This document shows positions 22,150-30,504 of a DNA stretch of 32,857 nucleotides, in pieces. The notes beneath the pieces were generated by a model that saw nothing but the letters and a program-made list of their open reading frames with translations, was not told the DNA's origin and did no database searches. The stretch's first letter is position 1, and each line of letters opens with the position of its first letter. The stretch lies in the NCBI GenBank assembly GCA_022826205.1, contig JAJDVJ010000044.1:1-32857 (forward strand). The letters are read 5' to 3'. The DNA is from Silicimonas sp. (GTDB lineage Bacteria > Pseudomonadota > Alphaproteobacteria > Rhodobacterales > Rhodobacteraceae). A program made the position numbers and the translations under genes.

Positions 22150-23138
22150 AGTTCGGGGAACTGGTCCTGGATGCAGCGGAAGGCGCAATCCTCGCCCATT
22201 CCCTGAAGCTTGCGAGTGGCACCCTTAGCAAAGGCACGGTTCTGGGTGCGGACCACCTGCAGCGACTGAAGGAGGCCGGAATCGAATCCATCATCGCGGC
22301 CCGTCTGGAGCTTGGGGACATCCCGGAGGACGATGCGGCTGGACGAATCGCCGCTACGCTCGTGGCGCCAGGCCTGAACCTGGTCAGGGCATTCACGGGC
22401 CGTGCCAATCTCGTAGCCGGGCAGTCAGGCATTGTCATTGTCAATTCTGGCGCTGTGCACGCCATGAACCAGGTCGACGAGGGCATCACGCTTGCGACCC
22501 TGCCTGACATGATGCGCGTAAGCCAGGGTCAACTGGTCGCCACGATCAAGGTGATCCCCTATGCGGTGGCGGCGGCGCAAGTCGATTCGGCGGTGGAGGT
22601 GCTGGGAGGTGGCGCTATCCGGTTGGCTCCATTCAAGCCAGGCCGCGTGCAACTCATCTTGACAAGGTTGCCGAGCTTCAAGGAGAGCCTTCTAAAAAAA
22701 GGCAGGATCGTTGTCGAGGATCGCATCTGCGCGCTTGGCCTTGAACTCGCAGATGTTGCCGTCGTCGAACACCGAACCGATGCAATCGCCGGGGCGCTGG
22801 ACCCGGAAATGGACCTGATCCTGATTCTTGGTGCGTCCGCAACTTCAGATCGCGCGGACGTCGCTCCCGCCGCGGTGTCAGCGGCCGGAGGAGTCATTCA
22901 GCGATTCGGCATGCCCGTTGACCCGGGCAATCTCCTGTTTCTTGCCGACCTGAAGGGCGCATCCGTTGTCGGGTTGCCAGGATGTGCCCGGTCCCCGGCA
23001 ATGAACGGAGTCGACTGGGTGCTTGAACGTCTGGCGGCAGGGGTGCCTGTGGATGGCGAAAGTATCGCCGCAATGGGTGTGGGCGGACTCCTCAAGGAGA
23101 TGCCTGGCCGACCGCAGCCACGCCAGCCGAAGAAGTGA
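22146..23138 (+). CDS. Molybdopterin-binding protein (MoeA/MoCF_biosynth-like)
   Basis: A 330-aa protein translationally coupled to the XdhC-type gene (ATGA overlap at 22146). The C-terminal half carries a MoCF_biosynth-type fold: DLILILGASATSDRADVAPAAV and VDPGNLLFLADLKGASVVGLPGCARSP. The N-terminal half resembles MoeA-like segments of proteins found beside XdhC in alphaproteobacteria. In many of those relatives the frame continues into a MobA-like nucleotidyltransferase domain; here it stops after PRQPKK. Role inferred: handling molybdopterin or cofactor for a molybdo-hydroxylase. Confidence 0.8.
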   Translation: MKFGELVLDAAEGAILAHSLKLASGTLSKGTVLGADHLQRLKEAGIESIIAARLELGDIPEDDAAGRIAATLVAPGLNLVRAFTGRANLVAGQSGIVIVNSGAVHAMNQVDEGITLATLPDMMRVSQGQLVATIKVIPYAVAAAQVDSAVEVLGGGAIRLAPFKPGRVQLILTRLPSFKESLLKKGRIVVEDRICALGLELADVAVVEHRTDAIAGALDPEMDLILILGASATSDRADVAPAAVSAAGGVIQRFGMPVDPGNLLFLADLKGASVVGLPGCARSPAMNGVDWVLERLAAGVPVDGESIAAMGVGGLLKEMPGRPQPRQPKK

Positions 23139-23297
23139 TCCATCTGGAAATCTGCTGGCGACGTCCGGCCAGGCCACCGTTCTGCAGCTTGCAAATTCGG
23201 TGCAGAAGTTACATTGCTCGGCATCCGCAAGTCGGGGCTGGTCTCCTGACTGACCCTGGACTGTGGGCGTGGCCCAAATGAAGGCATGGAATTCAGG

Positions 23298-24818
23298 ATG
23301 AGCAAGCCGACTCCCGTGGTGCTCTGCATTCTTGATGGCTGGGGTCTTCGTGAGGACCCGAGCGACAATGCTCCCGCATTGGCCGCAACGCCGACCTTTG
23401 ATCGAATCATGGCCGAGTGCCCCAACTCAACGCTTGTCACGCATGGCCCGGATGTCGGCCTTCCCTCCGGGCAAATGGGCAATTCGGAAGTCGGGCATAC
23501 CAATATCGGCGCTGGCCGAATCGTTGCCATGGACCTTGGCCAGATCGATCTGGCAATTGAGGACGGAACGTTCGGGAAACGCCCGGCGCTGCAAGATTTC
23601 ATCGCTGCTCTCGAGGCCTCGGGAGGTCGGGCTCATCTCGCAGGGCTTGTGTCGGCAGGCGGCGTTCATTCGCACCAAGCACATATGGTGAGAGCGGCCC
23701 GGATTCTAGCCGACGCCGGTATCAAGACGGTTGTTCACGCAATTGCCGACGGTCGTGACGTTCCGCCAAAGTCCGCGCACGCATGCATGGCCAGTTTGCG
23801 AAGAGGCATGCCGTCAGGCGTGGAGGCAGTTACCGTTTCAGGCCGATATTTTGCGATGGATCGTGACAACCGATGGGACCGGGTCGAGCGTGCCTTTCGT
23901 ACCATCGTGAATGGCCAGGGCGAGGCATCCGAGACCGCATCGGCCGCCATCGACAATGCCTATGCCCAAGGCATCACCGACGAGTTCATTCCGCCTACAG
24001 TGCTCGCGGGATACGCCGGCATGAACTCCGGAGACGGAGTCTTCTTCACGAACTTCCGTGCCGACCGTGCCCGTGAGATCATGGCTGCGATTGCGGCACC
24101 TGGGTTCGACGCCTTCGAAACCGGACCCCGCCCGGAGCTGGCTGCGTGTCTCGGCATGGTCGAATACTCGGATGAGCACAATGCGTACATGACCAGCGTG
24201 TTTCCGAAACAGGACATCAGGAACACACTGGGTGCGTGGGTTGCTCGGCACGGACTTAGGCAGTTCCGGCTTGCCGAAACCGAGAAATATCCGCATGTCA
24301 CGTTCTTTCTGAATGGCGGCAAGGAAGAGCCGGAACCGGGCGAAGATCGCTTCATGCCCAAGAGCCCGAACGTCTCCACCTACGATTTGAAGCCCGAAAT
24401 GTCGGCACCGGAGGTCACCGACGCTTTCGTCGAGGCCATCGAGGCAGGCTATGACCTCGTTGTCACAAACTACGCAAATCCGGACATGGTGGGGCACACT
24501 GGCGACCTGGACGCCGCAATCAAGGCCTGCGAGTCCGTGGATCAAGGGCTTGCCCGCGTCGTAGAGGCGCTCGACAGGTCAGGCGGCGCAATGCTGCTGA
24601 CGGCGGATCATGGAAACTGCGAGACGATGGTCGATCCCGAAACCGGTGAGGCGCACACTGCGCACACCACGAACCTGGTGCCGGTAGCGCTCTGCGGCGG
24701 GCCGGCGCACGCGCGGCTTGCCGACGGACGTCTCTCAGACCTGGCTCCGACCGTCCTGGAACTCATGGGGCTGCCCAAACCGGAGGAAATGACCGGAAGG
24801 AGCCTGATTCGTGCCTGA
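23298..24818 (+). CDS. gpmI: 2,3-bisphosphoglycerate-independent phosphoglycerate mutase
   Basis: A 506-aa Mn-dependent glycolytic enzyme that interconverts 3- and 2-phosphoglycerate. Alkaline-phosphatase-fold residues seen: D13 in LCILDGWG, the phospho-acceptor S63 in SGQMGNSEVGHTNIGAGR, ADGRDVPP, FTNFRADRARE, NYANPDMVGHTGD and LTADHGNCE, with the last metal histidine in HTAHTTN. ATG 23298 (MSKPTPVVLC) matches the usual start; ATG 23286 is also in frame, with GAAGG upstream, and would add 4 residues. In relatives I recall a peptidase M23 (EnvC-like) gene between gpmI and ctpA, which is absent here. Confidence 0.95.
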   Translation: MSKPTPVVLCILDGWGLREDPSDNAPALAATPTFDRIMAECPNSTLVTHGPDVGLPSGQMGNSEVGHTNIGAGRIVAMDLGQIDLAIEDGTFGKRPALQDFIAALEASGGRAHLAGLVSAGGVHSHQAHMVRAARILADAGIKTVVHAIADGRDVPPKSAHACMASLRRGMPSGVEAVTVSGRYFAMDRDNRWDRVERAFRTIVNGQGEASETASAAIDNAYAQGITDEFIPPTVLAGYAGMNSGDGVFFTNFRADRAREIMAAIAAPGFDAFETGPRPELAACLGMVEYSDEHNAYMTSVFPKQDIRNTLGAWVARHGLRQFRLAETEKYPHVTFFLNGGKEEPEPGEDRFMPKSPNVSTYDLKPEMSAPEVTDAFVEAIEAGYDLVVTNYANPDMVGHTGDLDAAIKACESVDQGLARVVEALDRSGGAMLLTADHGNCETMVDPETGEAHTAHTTNLVPVALCGGPAHARLADGRLSDLAPTVLELMGLPKPEEMTGRSLIRA

Positions 24819-24932
24819 ACGGTCGCTCCTGTCGCTTGCCAGCCGGAGATTTCGATGATCGAATTGCCGTCGGCACAAGAGAATTTGAACGGATGCAAGC
24901 GAAACTGTGGTCTTTTCGGGCCAGAAACGCAT

Positions 24933-24965
24933 TATAAGCAGGTCAGGCAAGTGTATTGCCTGATC
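24933..24965 (+). promoter_or_regulatory. ctpA upstream region: -10-like box and inverted repeat
   Basis: TATAAG at 24933-24938 resembles a -10 box, with no good -35. Directly after it TCAGGCAA (24943-24950) and TTGCCTGA (24956-24963) form a perfect 8-bp inverted repeat with a 5-nt loop, extendable to 10 pairs with one G-T. It overlaps the expected transcription start and could be an operator or a 5'-end RNA hairpin of ctpA. Confidence 0.4.
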
Positions 24966-25010
24966 GATCCAGTCCCGATCAAGATGCGGGGCCAATACAA
25001 GGAATAGATC

Positions 25011-26363
25011 ATGAGAAACCTCTTTCTGGCTTCCGTCGGGGGCGTGATTTTCGGCATACTCGTGGCGACACAGGTCACAGGGCCGTTGATTGCGCAGGAG
25101 AACGACAAGCCGACCGTTTACCAACAGCTCGACCTCTTTGGCGACATTTTCGAGCGCATCCGTGCGCAATATGTCGAGGAGGTGGACGAAGGCGAACTGA
25201 TCGAAGCTGCGATCGACGGGATGCTGACGTCGCTTGATCCGCATTCATCGTATCTGTCCCCGGAAGACGCGGAGGCGATGCGTGTCCAGACGAAAGGCGA
25301 GTTCGGCGGGCTCGGCATTGAGGTGACCCAGGAAGACGGATTCGTGAAGGTGGTCTCGCCGATTGACGGAACGCCGGCCGACGAGGCGGGCATGCAGGCG
25401 GGCGACTTCATCACTCATGTCAATGGTGAGAGCGTTCTGGGACTTACGCTCGATGAGGCGGTCGAGATGATGCGAGGGCCCGTCGGTTCCGAGATCGTCA
25501 TTACCGTCGTGCGCGAAGGCGAAAAGGAGCCGTTTGACGTCTCGATCATTCGCGACACGATCAAGCTGACGGCAGTCAGGTCGAGGATTGTCGGGGAAAC
25601 CGTGGTCTTGCGCATCACGACCTTCAGCGACCAGACGTTTCCGTCCTTGCAGGAGCAATTGCCTGAAATGGTCGAGGAGGCCGGCGGAATGGACGCGGTC
25701 AACGGTTTCGTCATTGATCTCCGGAACAATCCGGGAGGTCTTCTCGAACAGGCAGTCAAGGTGTCCGACGCGTTTCTCGAGGGTGGCGAGATCGTTTCAA
25801 CCCGTGGACGCGAACTTCGGGACAGCGGCCGGTTCAACGCGGAATCAGGGGACCTGGCCGAAGGCAAGCCGATTGTTGTCCTGATCAATGGCGGTTCCGC
25901 GTCTGCGTCAGAGATCGTGGCGGGCGCGCTCCAGGATCACCGGCGCGCAATCGTCGTGGGCACGAAGTCCTTTGGCAAGGGTTCGGTCCAGACCGTAATG
26001 CCGTTGCGAGGGGAGGCCGCGATGCGGCTTACGACAGCGCGTTACTACACGCCTTCCGGTCGTTCGATTCAGGCCCTTGGGGTGTCTCCAGACATCATTG
26101 TCCAGCAGCCGCCGCGCCGGGAAGTCGATGAGGAAGAACCCGATCAGCAGAGACGTTTCGAGGCGGATTTGCGCGGATCCTTGTCAAACGACAGCCTCAG
26201 CGAAGATGAGCGTCGCCAAATCGAGGAGGATCGCTTGAGGGCCGAAGAAGCCGCAGAACTTCGTGACGAGGATTATCAGTTGGCCTATGCGATCGACATC
26301 CTCAAGGGACTCTCCACGTTGGGACCCGAATACGCCGCTGCGCTGGCGCGTCGATCCAATTGA
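25011..26363 (+). CDS. ctpA: Carboxy-terminal processing protease (S41 peptidase)
   Basis: A 450-aa periplasmic serine protease that trims C-terminal tails of envelope proteins and often peptidoglycan hydrolases. An N-terminal signal or anchor segment (FLASVGGVIFGILVATQV) comes first. A PDZ domain follows at about 95-170 (GLGIEVTQEDGFVKV, AGMQAGDFITHVNG). The catalytic Ser/Lys pair is S298 in GGSASASEI and K323 in SFGKGSVQT, 25 residues apart as in the Prc family. The C-terminus is charged and probably helical. GGA lies 8 nt before ATG 25011. It is followed by a hairpin and then trmD; the neighbours I expect (EnvC-like gene before, nudH after) are missing. Confidence 0.94.
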   Translation: MRNLFLASVGGVIFGILVATQVTGPLIAQENDKPTVYQQLDLFGDIFERIRAQYVEEVDEGELIEAAIDGMLTSLDPHSSYLSPEDAEAMRVQTKGEFGGLGIEVTQEDGFVKVVSPIDGTPADEAGMQAGDFITHVNGESVLGLTLDEAVEMMRGPVGSEIVITVVREGEKEPFDVSIIRDTIKLTAVRSRIVGETVVLRITTFSDQTFPSLQEQLPEMVEEAGGMDAVNGFVIDLRNNPGGLLEQAVKVSDAFLEGGEIVSTRGRELRDSGRFNAESGDLAEGKPIVVLINGGSASASEIVAGALQDHRRAIVVGTKSFGKGSVQTVMPLRGEAAMRLTTARYYTPSGRSIQALGVSPDIIVQQPPRREVDEEEPDQQRRFEADLRGSLSNDSLSEDERRQIEEDRLRAEEAAELRDEDYQLAYAIDILKGLSTLGPEYAAALARRSN

Positions 26364-26374
26364 CGAAGGATCGT

Positions 26375-26411
26375 GCGTGGGTCGCTGCGGGCTCGATGCC
26401 GCGGCCCACGC
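26375..26411 (+). terminator. Possible terminator hairpin after ctpA
   Basis: GCGTGGG (26375-26381) pairs with CCCACGC (26405-26411), and an inner GCGG/CCGC can also pair. The stem begins 11 nt after the ctpA stop. There is no T tract, so it may be a Rho-dependent or RNA-stabilising structure rather than an intrinsic terminator. Confidence 0.4.
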
Positions 26412-26605
26412 GCATTGCTGTGAAATAGTACGGATTCGCGAAGCACGGAACTGTGGACCGCGATGCCGCCATGCAGTCTCGCAGGGCTCGTGGCGAACCC
26501 GATGCGGCCAATCAATGCGCGACCCGTTCGCTTGAAGCCTTTGGTGCCGCCGATGCCTTCAATTGCGGCATGGATGCCTTGCGTCTATATGTCCACGGCA
26601 TGAAC

Positions 26606-27391
26606 ATGCCTGGCGCTAGATCCCACGGACAGCTGAGCATTTCGGCAAGCTCGGCACCGCGAGACCTCCTCACGGACCGGCCATCGCACGCCGGGGCATG
26701 GACAGCAAAGGTCATCACGCTCTTCCCGGAGGCGTTTCCCGGCGTGCTGGGCTCGTCACTGATCGGCAAGGCATTGGTTGACGGGCTTTGGAACCTGGAA
26801 ACCGTGGATCTGCGGCAGTTTGGTGCAGGCAAGCACCGTAGCGTTGATGACACGCCATCCGGAGGCGGTGCCGGAATGGTGCTTCGTGCAGACGTCATGG
26901 GGAACGCCATCCGACAAGCCTGTCGGGAAGCCGCCTTGCCTCTGGTGTATCTCAGTCCGCGTGGGCGTCACCTTGACCAAGGAATGGTGCAGCGTTTCTC
27001 GGAAGGTCCTGGATTGGTCCTCATATCAGGTCGGTTCGAAGGTCTCGATCAGCGCGTGATCGACCGGTTCGACATCGAGGAAATCTCCTTGGGCGATTTC
27101 GTGATGACGGGTGGCGAGATTGCCGCGCAGGCCCTGATCGATGCTGCCGTTCGGCTCTTGCCCGGCGTGGTTGGAAACGCGGCCTCAATTGAAGGCGAGA
27201 GCTTCTCAAACGGGCTGCTCGAATATCCCCAATACACGCGCCCGGCGACTTGGGAGGGGCGCGACATTCCGGACGTCCTGACGTCCGGTGACCATCAGGC
27301 CGTGGCGAAGTGGCGCCGGCAAGAGGCGGAGCGACTGACGAGAGAGCGGCGGCCGGACCTCTGGAGGGCATATTCCGGCAAGGATCCGTAA
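26606..27391 (+). CDS. trmD: tRNA (guanine-N1)-methyltransferase TrmD
   Basis: TrmD methylates G37 of tRNAs that read CUN, CCN and CGG, using SAM bound in a deep trefoil knot; the product prevents frameshifting. Signatures: VITLFPEAFPGVLG, KHRSVDDTPSGGGAGMVLR, LISGRFEGLDQRV and EISLGDFVMTGGEIAA, then GLLEYPQYTRPATWEG. From ATG 26606 the protein has 261 aa, including about 30 residues (ARSHGQLSISASSAPRDLL) before the core; I recall SHG-type extensions in Rhodobacterales TrmD. The frame is open to 26453, and ATG 26600 is also possible. rpsP and rimM, the usual upstream partners, are absent; rplS and rpmE follow downstream. Confidence 0.92.
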   Translation: MPGARSHGQLSISASSAPRDLLTDRPSHAGAWTAKVITLFPEAFPGVLGSSLIGKALVDGLWNLETVDLRQFGAGKHRSVDDTPSGGGAGMVLRADVMGNAIRQACREAALPLVYLSPRGRHLDQGMVQRFSEGPGLVLISGRFEGLDQRVIDRFDIEEISLGDFVMTGGEIAAQALIDAAVRLLPGVVGNAASIEGESFSNGLLEYPQYTRPATWEGRDIPDVLTSGDHQAVAKWRRQEAERLTRERRPDLWRAYSGKDP

Positions 27392-27454
27392 GGGTGCGAC
27401 GATTCCCATCCTCGCTGAGGCCGCATGCGACTGTTTCGTTCCGGTTCTTTTTCC

Positions 27455-27483
27455 TTGATTGCATCCCGAGCACGCCCTATAGG
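27455..27483 (+). promoter_or_regulatory. Candidate promoter of rplS-rpmE
   Basis: TTGATT (27455-27460), a 17-bp spacer and TATAGG (27478-27483) make a good sigma-70-type promoter in the 241-bp gap between trmD and rplS. The leader would be about 140 nt long, enough for ribosomal-protein feedback structures, though I identify none with confidence. Confidence 0.5.
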
Positions 27484-27632
27484 GACGCGGGTTCGCGAGC
27501 AAAGCGAAGCTCGAAAGGAAAGTTGACCTGTATCCTCCGGCGGGCGGCATGACCGACCCAACACATCGACCGGAGCTCTGAGGCACGAATCATCTCCCGG
27601 GGGCAGCCCGGGGCACGACAGGAGTAGGTCAG

Positions 27633-28010
27633 ATGGATCTGATCGCTGAACTTGAGGCCGAGCAGGTCGCTGCTCTCGGCAACAGCATCCCGGATTTCAA
27701 GGCGGGCGACACCGTCCGGGTTGGTTACAAGGTCACGGAAGGCACGCGGACACGTGTGCAGAACTACGAAGGTGTGTGCATTGCGCGCAAGAACGGCGAA
27801 GGCATTGCCGGGTCGTTCACCGTCCGCAAGATCTCTTTCGGCGAAGGTGTCGAACGGGTCTTTCCGCTGCATTCGACAAATATCGATTCGATTACTGTCG
27901 TGCGTCGCGGACGCGTTCGCCGCGCGAAACTCTACTACCTGCGGTCGCGGCGCGGAAAGTCGGCCCGAATTGCAGAAGATTCCACATACAAGCCGAAGAG
28001 CGAGTCCTGA
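27633..28010 (+). CDS. rplS: 50S ribosomal protein L19
   Basis: A 125-aa protein at the interface of the 30S and 50S subunits. Signature segments: the N-terminal helix [16 protein letters not shown], then [59 protein letters not shown] and [28 protein letters not shown] lies 9 nt before ATG 27633. It is followed 11 nt later by rpmE, a pairing I recall from alphaproteobacteria. Confidence 0.96.
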   Translation: MDLIAELEAEQVAALGNSIPDFKAGDTVRVGYKVTEGTRTRVQNYEGVCIARKNGEGIAGSFTVRKISFGEGVERVFPLHSTNIDSITVVRRGRVRRAKLYYLRSRRGKSARIAEDSTYKPKSES

Positions 28011-28021
28011 GGAACGCGCCC

Positions 28022-28243
28022 ATGAAGAAAGACACTCATCCCGACTATCACGTCATCGACGTCAAGATGACAAACGGCGACATCGTGCAGATGCGCTCGA
28101 CCTGGGGAGCGGAGGGCGACCAGCTTTCGCTTGAAGTGGACCCGACCGTGCACCCGGCTTGGACTGGCGGCGGCACCCGCCTTTTGGACACCGGCGGCCG
28201 CGTCTCGAAGTTCAAGAAGAAATACGAAGGGCTGGGCTTCTAA
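28022..28243 (+). CDS. rpmE: 50S ribosomal protein L31
   Basis: A 73-aa L31 starting [19 protein letters not shown] and ending [11 protein letters not shown]. No cysteines are present, so it is the zinc-free form usual in alphaproteobacteria. It is encoded 11 nt after rplS with AGGAACG ahead of ATG 28022, and is almost certainly co-transcribed with rplS. Confidence 0.95.
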   Translation: MKKDTHPDYHVIDVKMTNGDIVQMRSTWGAEGDQLSLEVDPTVHPAWTGGGTRLLDTGGRVSKFKKKYEGLGF

Positions 28244-28256
28244 TCTGTCAAGTCAC

Positions 28257-28279
28257 TTGCGGCGTGGTCGGTGCCGCAA
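28257..28279 (+). terminator. Weak terminator-like hairpin after rpmE
   Basis: TTGCGGC (28257-28263) and GCCGCAA (28273-28279) form a 7-bp stem with a 9-nt loop, 13 nt after the rpmE stop. No T tract follows. Confidence 0.3.
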
Positions 28280-28324
28280 TCGATGCCGCCATTCAAGCTT
28301 GCCACGCGTTCCATGGAGATGCCC

Positions 28325-29098
28325 ATGTCGCTTGAAGGAAAGTCGGCCGTCATCACCGGTTCGAATTCCGGCATCGGGCTTGGCGTCGCCTGGGCATTGG
28401 CGCGTGCCGGTGCGGACGTCGTGTTGAACTCGTTCACGGATCGAGAGGAAGATCACGCTCTGGCAGCAGAGATTGCCAAGGAGACCGGGGCGAAGGCGCG
28501 CTACATCCAGGCCGACATGTCGAAGCCGGGCGAATGTCGCTCGCTTATCGAGCAGGCGGGCGTCTGCGATGTCCTGGTGAACAATGCCGGCATTCAGCAC
28601 GTCGCGGCGATTGACGAGTTTCCGGTCGAGACATGGGACTCGATCATCGCGATCAACATGAATTCCGCCTTTCACACCACGGCCGTTGCCATCCCGTTGA
28701 TGCGAGAGGCGGGCTGGGGTCGCATCATAAACATTGCGTCCGCGCACGGGCTCACGGCCTCTCCCTACAAGTCGGCCTACGTGACCGCCAAGCATGGGTT
28801 GATCGGAATGACGAAAGTCGTCGCTCTGGAGACAGCGCGCGAGCCGATCACGGCGAATGCAATCTGCCCGGGCTTTGTCCTTACGCCACTGGTTGAGGCG
28901 CAGATCCCCGACATCGCGAAAGAATATGGAATTTCCGAAGACGTGGCTGTTGAGCAGGTGATGCTTGTCCGTCAGCCGACAAAAGAGTTCGTGACGGTTG
29001 AGCAACTCGGTGGCCTTGCTGTGTTCTTGTGCAGCGATGCGGCGGCTCAGTTGACCGGCACTGCGGTGTCCATGGACGGCGGCTGGACCGCCCTTTGA
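28325..29098 (+). CDS. bdhA: 3-hydroxybutyrate dehydrogenase (SDR)
   Basis: A 257-aa short-chain dehydrogenase that interconverts (R)-3-hydroxybutyrate and acetoacetate with NAD+, a step in polyhydroxybutyrate turnover. The cofactor loop TGSNSGIGLG (from residue 11), NNAGIQHVA, and the active site with S in NIASAHGLTASP and YVTAK are present. ICPGFVLTPLVEAQI and the long substrate-loop segment MLVRQPTKEFVTVEQL are typical of 3-hydroxybutyrate dehydrogenases. ATG 28325 has GGAG 6 nt before it; ATGs at 28313 and 28319 are alternatives. The stop is 110 bp from the end of the convergent DUF502 gene. Confidence 0.92.
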   Translation: MSLEGKSAVITGSNSGIGLGVAWALARAGADVVLNSFTDREEDHALAAEIAKETGAKARYIQADMSKPGECRSLIEQAGVCDVLVNNAGIQHVAAIDEFPVETWDSIIAINMNSAFHTTAVAIPLMREAGWGRIINIASAHGLTASPYKSAYVTAKHGLIGMTKVVALETAREPITANAICPGFVLTPLVEAQIPDIAKEYGISEDVAVEQVMLVRQPTKEFVTVEQLGGLAVFLCSDAAAQLTGTAVSMDGGWTAL

Positions 29099-29208
29099 CC
29101 AAATAATTCCGTCAGTCCGATCCGGTTCTTCAGCGGAACCTCGGGACGGGTTCAATCGACGATGGCGCCTCCAACAATGTCATGCCGAATGCCATGCGCG
29201 TCGCTTCA

Positions 29209-29931
29209 TCAGGAATCGTCAGTGCCGGTTTCAGGATCGCGAATCTCTTCGATCGCTCTTGATGCGGCAGGTTTCCCGTCGGGATAGACCAGGCCCGCCG
29301 AGATCACGAGCTTTGCGGCGTCCTCGACCGACATTTCCAGCTCGATCAGGTCACTCTTCGGGACAAACAGGAGAAAGCCGGAGGTCGGGTTGGGCGTCGT
29401 TGGCAGGAACACCGCGGTTTTCCCGCCTTCGCGGGCAATCTTGGCGTCAATCTCGTCTTTGGCGGCCTTGGAAATGAAGGCGATGGCCCAAATCCCCTTG
29501 CGCGGATACTCCACGAGGCATGCTCTGTCGAAGGAGGTTTCCGACTGCGCAAACACGGTTTCCGCGATCTGTTTCAGGCCCTTGTAGACCGTGCGGATCA
29601 CGGGAAGATTGTGTACCAGGCTTTCGCCCCAATGGATCAGCGACCTGCCGATTATTCCCTTTGCAAGCCAGCCGACGACAACGGTGAAGATCAGGAAGAG
29701 GATTACGCCGATGCCGCGGATGTTCAGCCCAACATACTGATCGGGTCTGAGCCAGATGGGCACGAAGGGCAGCACCCAGCTGTCGACCCAGCCTGCAACG
29801 GTCCAGATCAGCCAGAGCGTCAGCCCGATTGGTGCGATCACGACCAGCCCTGTCAGGAACGAGCCCCTGAGCCAGGCGAAAGCGCTTCTTCGCCGTCGGA
29901 CAACGTGATTGTCGTAGAATCTCCTGTTCAT
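29209..29931 (-). CDS. DUF502 family inner-membrane protein
   Basis: A 240-aa protein with two N-terminal membrane segments (FLTGLVVIAPIGLTLWLIWTVAG and IRGIGVILFLIFTVVVGWLAKGIIG). A soluble domain follows, with the family-typical segments LPVIRTVYKGLKQIAETVF, FDRACLVEYPRKGIWAIAF and VFLPTTPNPTSGFLLFVPKSDL. DUF502 proteins are widespread in bacteria and of unclear function. ATG 29931 gives the expected N-terminus (MNRRFYDNHVVRRRRSAF); the frame is open to 30003. It is convergent with bdhA. Confidence 0.87.
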   Translation of the reverse strand: MNRRFYDNHVVRRRRSAFAWLRGSFLTGLVVIAPIGLTLWLIWTVAGWVDSWVLPFVPIWLRPDQYVGLNIRGIGVILFLIFTVVVGWLAKGIIGRSLIHWGESLVHNLPVIRTVYKGLKQIAETVFAQSETSFDRACLVEYPRKGIWAIAFISKAAKDEIDAKIAREGGKTAVFLPTTPNPTSGFLLFVPKSDLIELEMSVEDAAKLVISAGLVYPDGKPAASRAIEEIRDPETGTDDS

Positions 29932-30504
29932 TCGTATTGACCCGGAATGCCCGGAGAAACTTAGGGGTTGAGAGCGGTACTGGCAACGGCTTCTGTCGAA
30001 CAACAGGAATCCGGGCAGCGACTCGGTACGAGCGAGCCTCGGACGCGAACAAATTTTCGGTTCAATTCCCGTTCAGGCGACGTGCAGCGGGACGGTTCTG
30101 TCCCTGGAGGGTCTGTATTTCCCGACGATGGAACCCAATGTTTCTGGACTGCCGATCCGGTTCCGGCTCGTTCGGAATGTGACAATGCTGTGTCCAAGCC
30201 TGGGGGCCTGCTCGCCGGAGAGGACCCGAACGGCCCCGCCCGCCGTAACGCGGCAGGGGCGCATCAAGCCGCGCCTAGTGGACTTCGGCAGCCCAAGGGA
30301 ATGCAAAAAGACACGGCGCATCAGGACGAGTTCGCATTGCCGCATGATCGATCTGGACTGTTCATGCCCGCCGAATCCCGTTGAGCAGGTTCCCGCAAAT
30401 CGTCATGAGAGTCGGCCTTTGTGTCGGGTCGCCCGCTGAATGCAACAGCCATCACATCCGATGTGGGGTAGCTCCTCACGTCAGGTGAATAGGCGGGGTC
30501 TTCA
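29932..30504. other. 573-bp region without a recognised gene (5' exon side of the intron)
   Basis: I find no gene I can name between the DUF502 start and the group II intron. Frames on both strands are Arg/Pro/Ser-rich and look non-coding. The last bases before the intron, AGGCGGGGTCTTCA, include the likely intron-binding sequence IBS1 (TCTTCA, 30499-30504). The DUF502 promoter must lie in the left part, but no clear boxes were found. Confidence 0.5.

Noticed and set aside
28253-29155. 300-aa minus-strand frame
   Set aside because: Antisense to the clear 3-hydroxybutyrate dehydrogenase gene; composition typical of a shadow.
30055-30080. GGTTCAATTCC, resembling a tRNA T-loop
   Set aside because: The flanking bases do not form the 5-bp T-stem and no acceptor or anticodon arm is found upstream.
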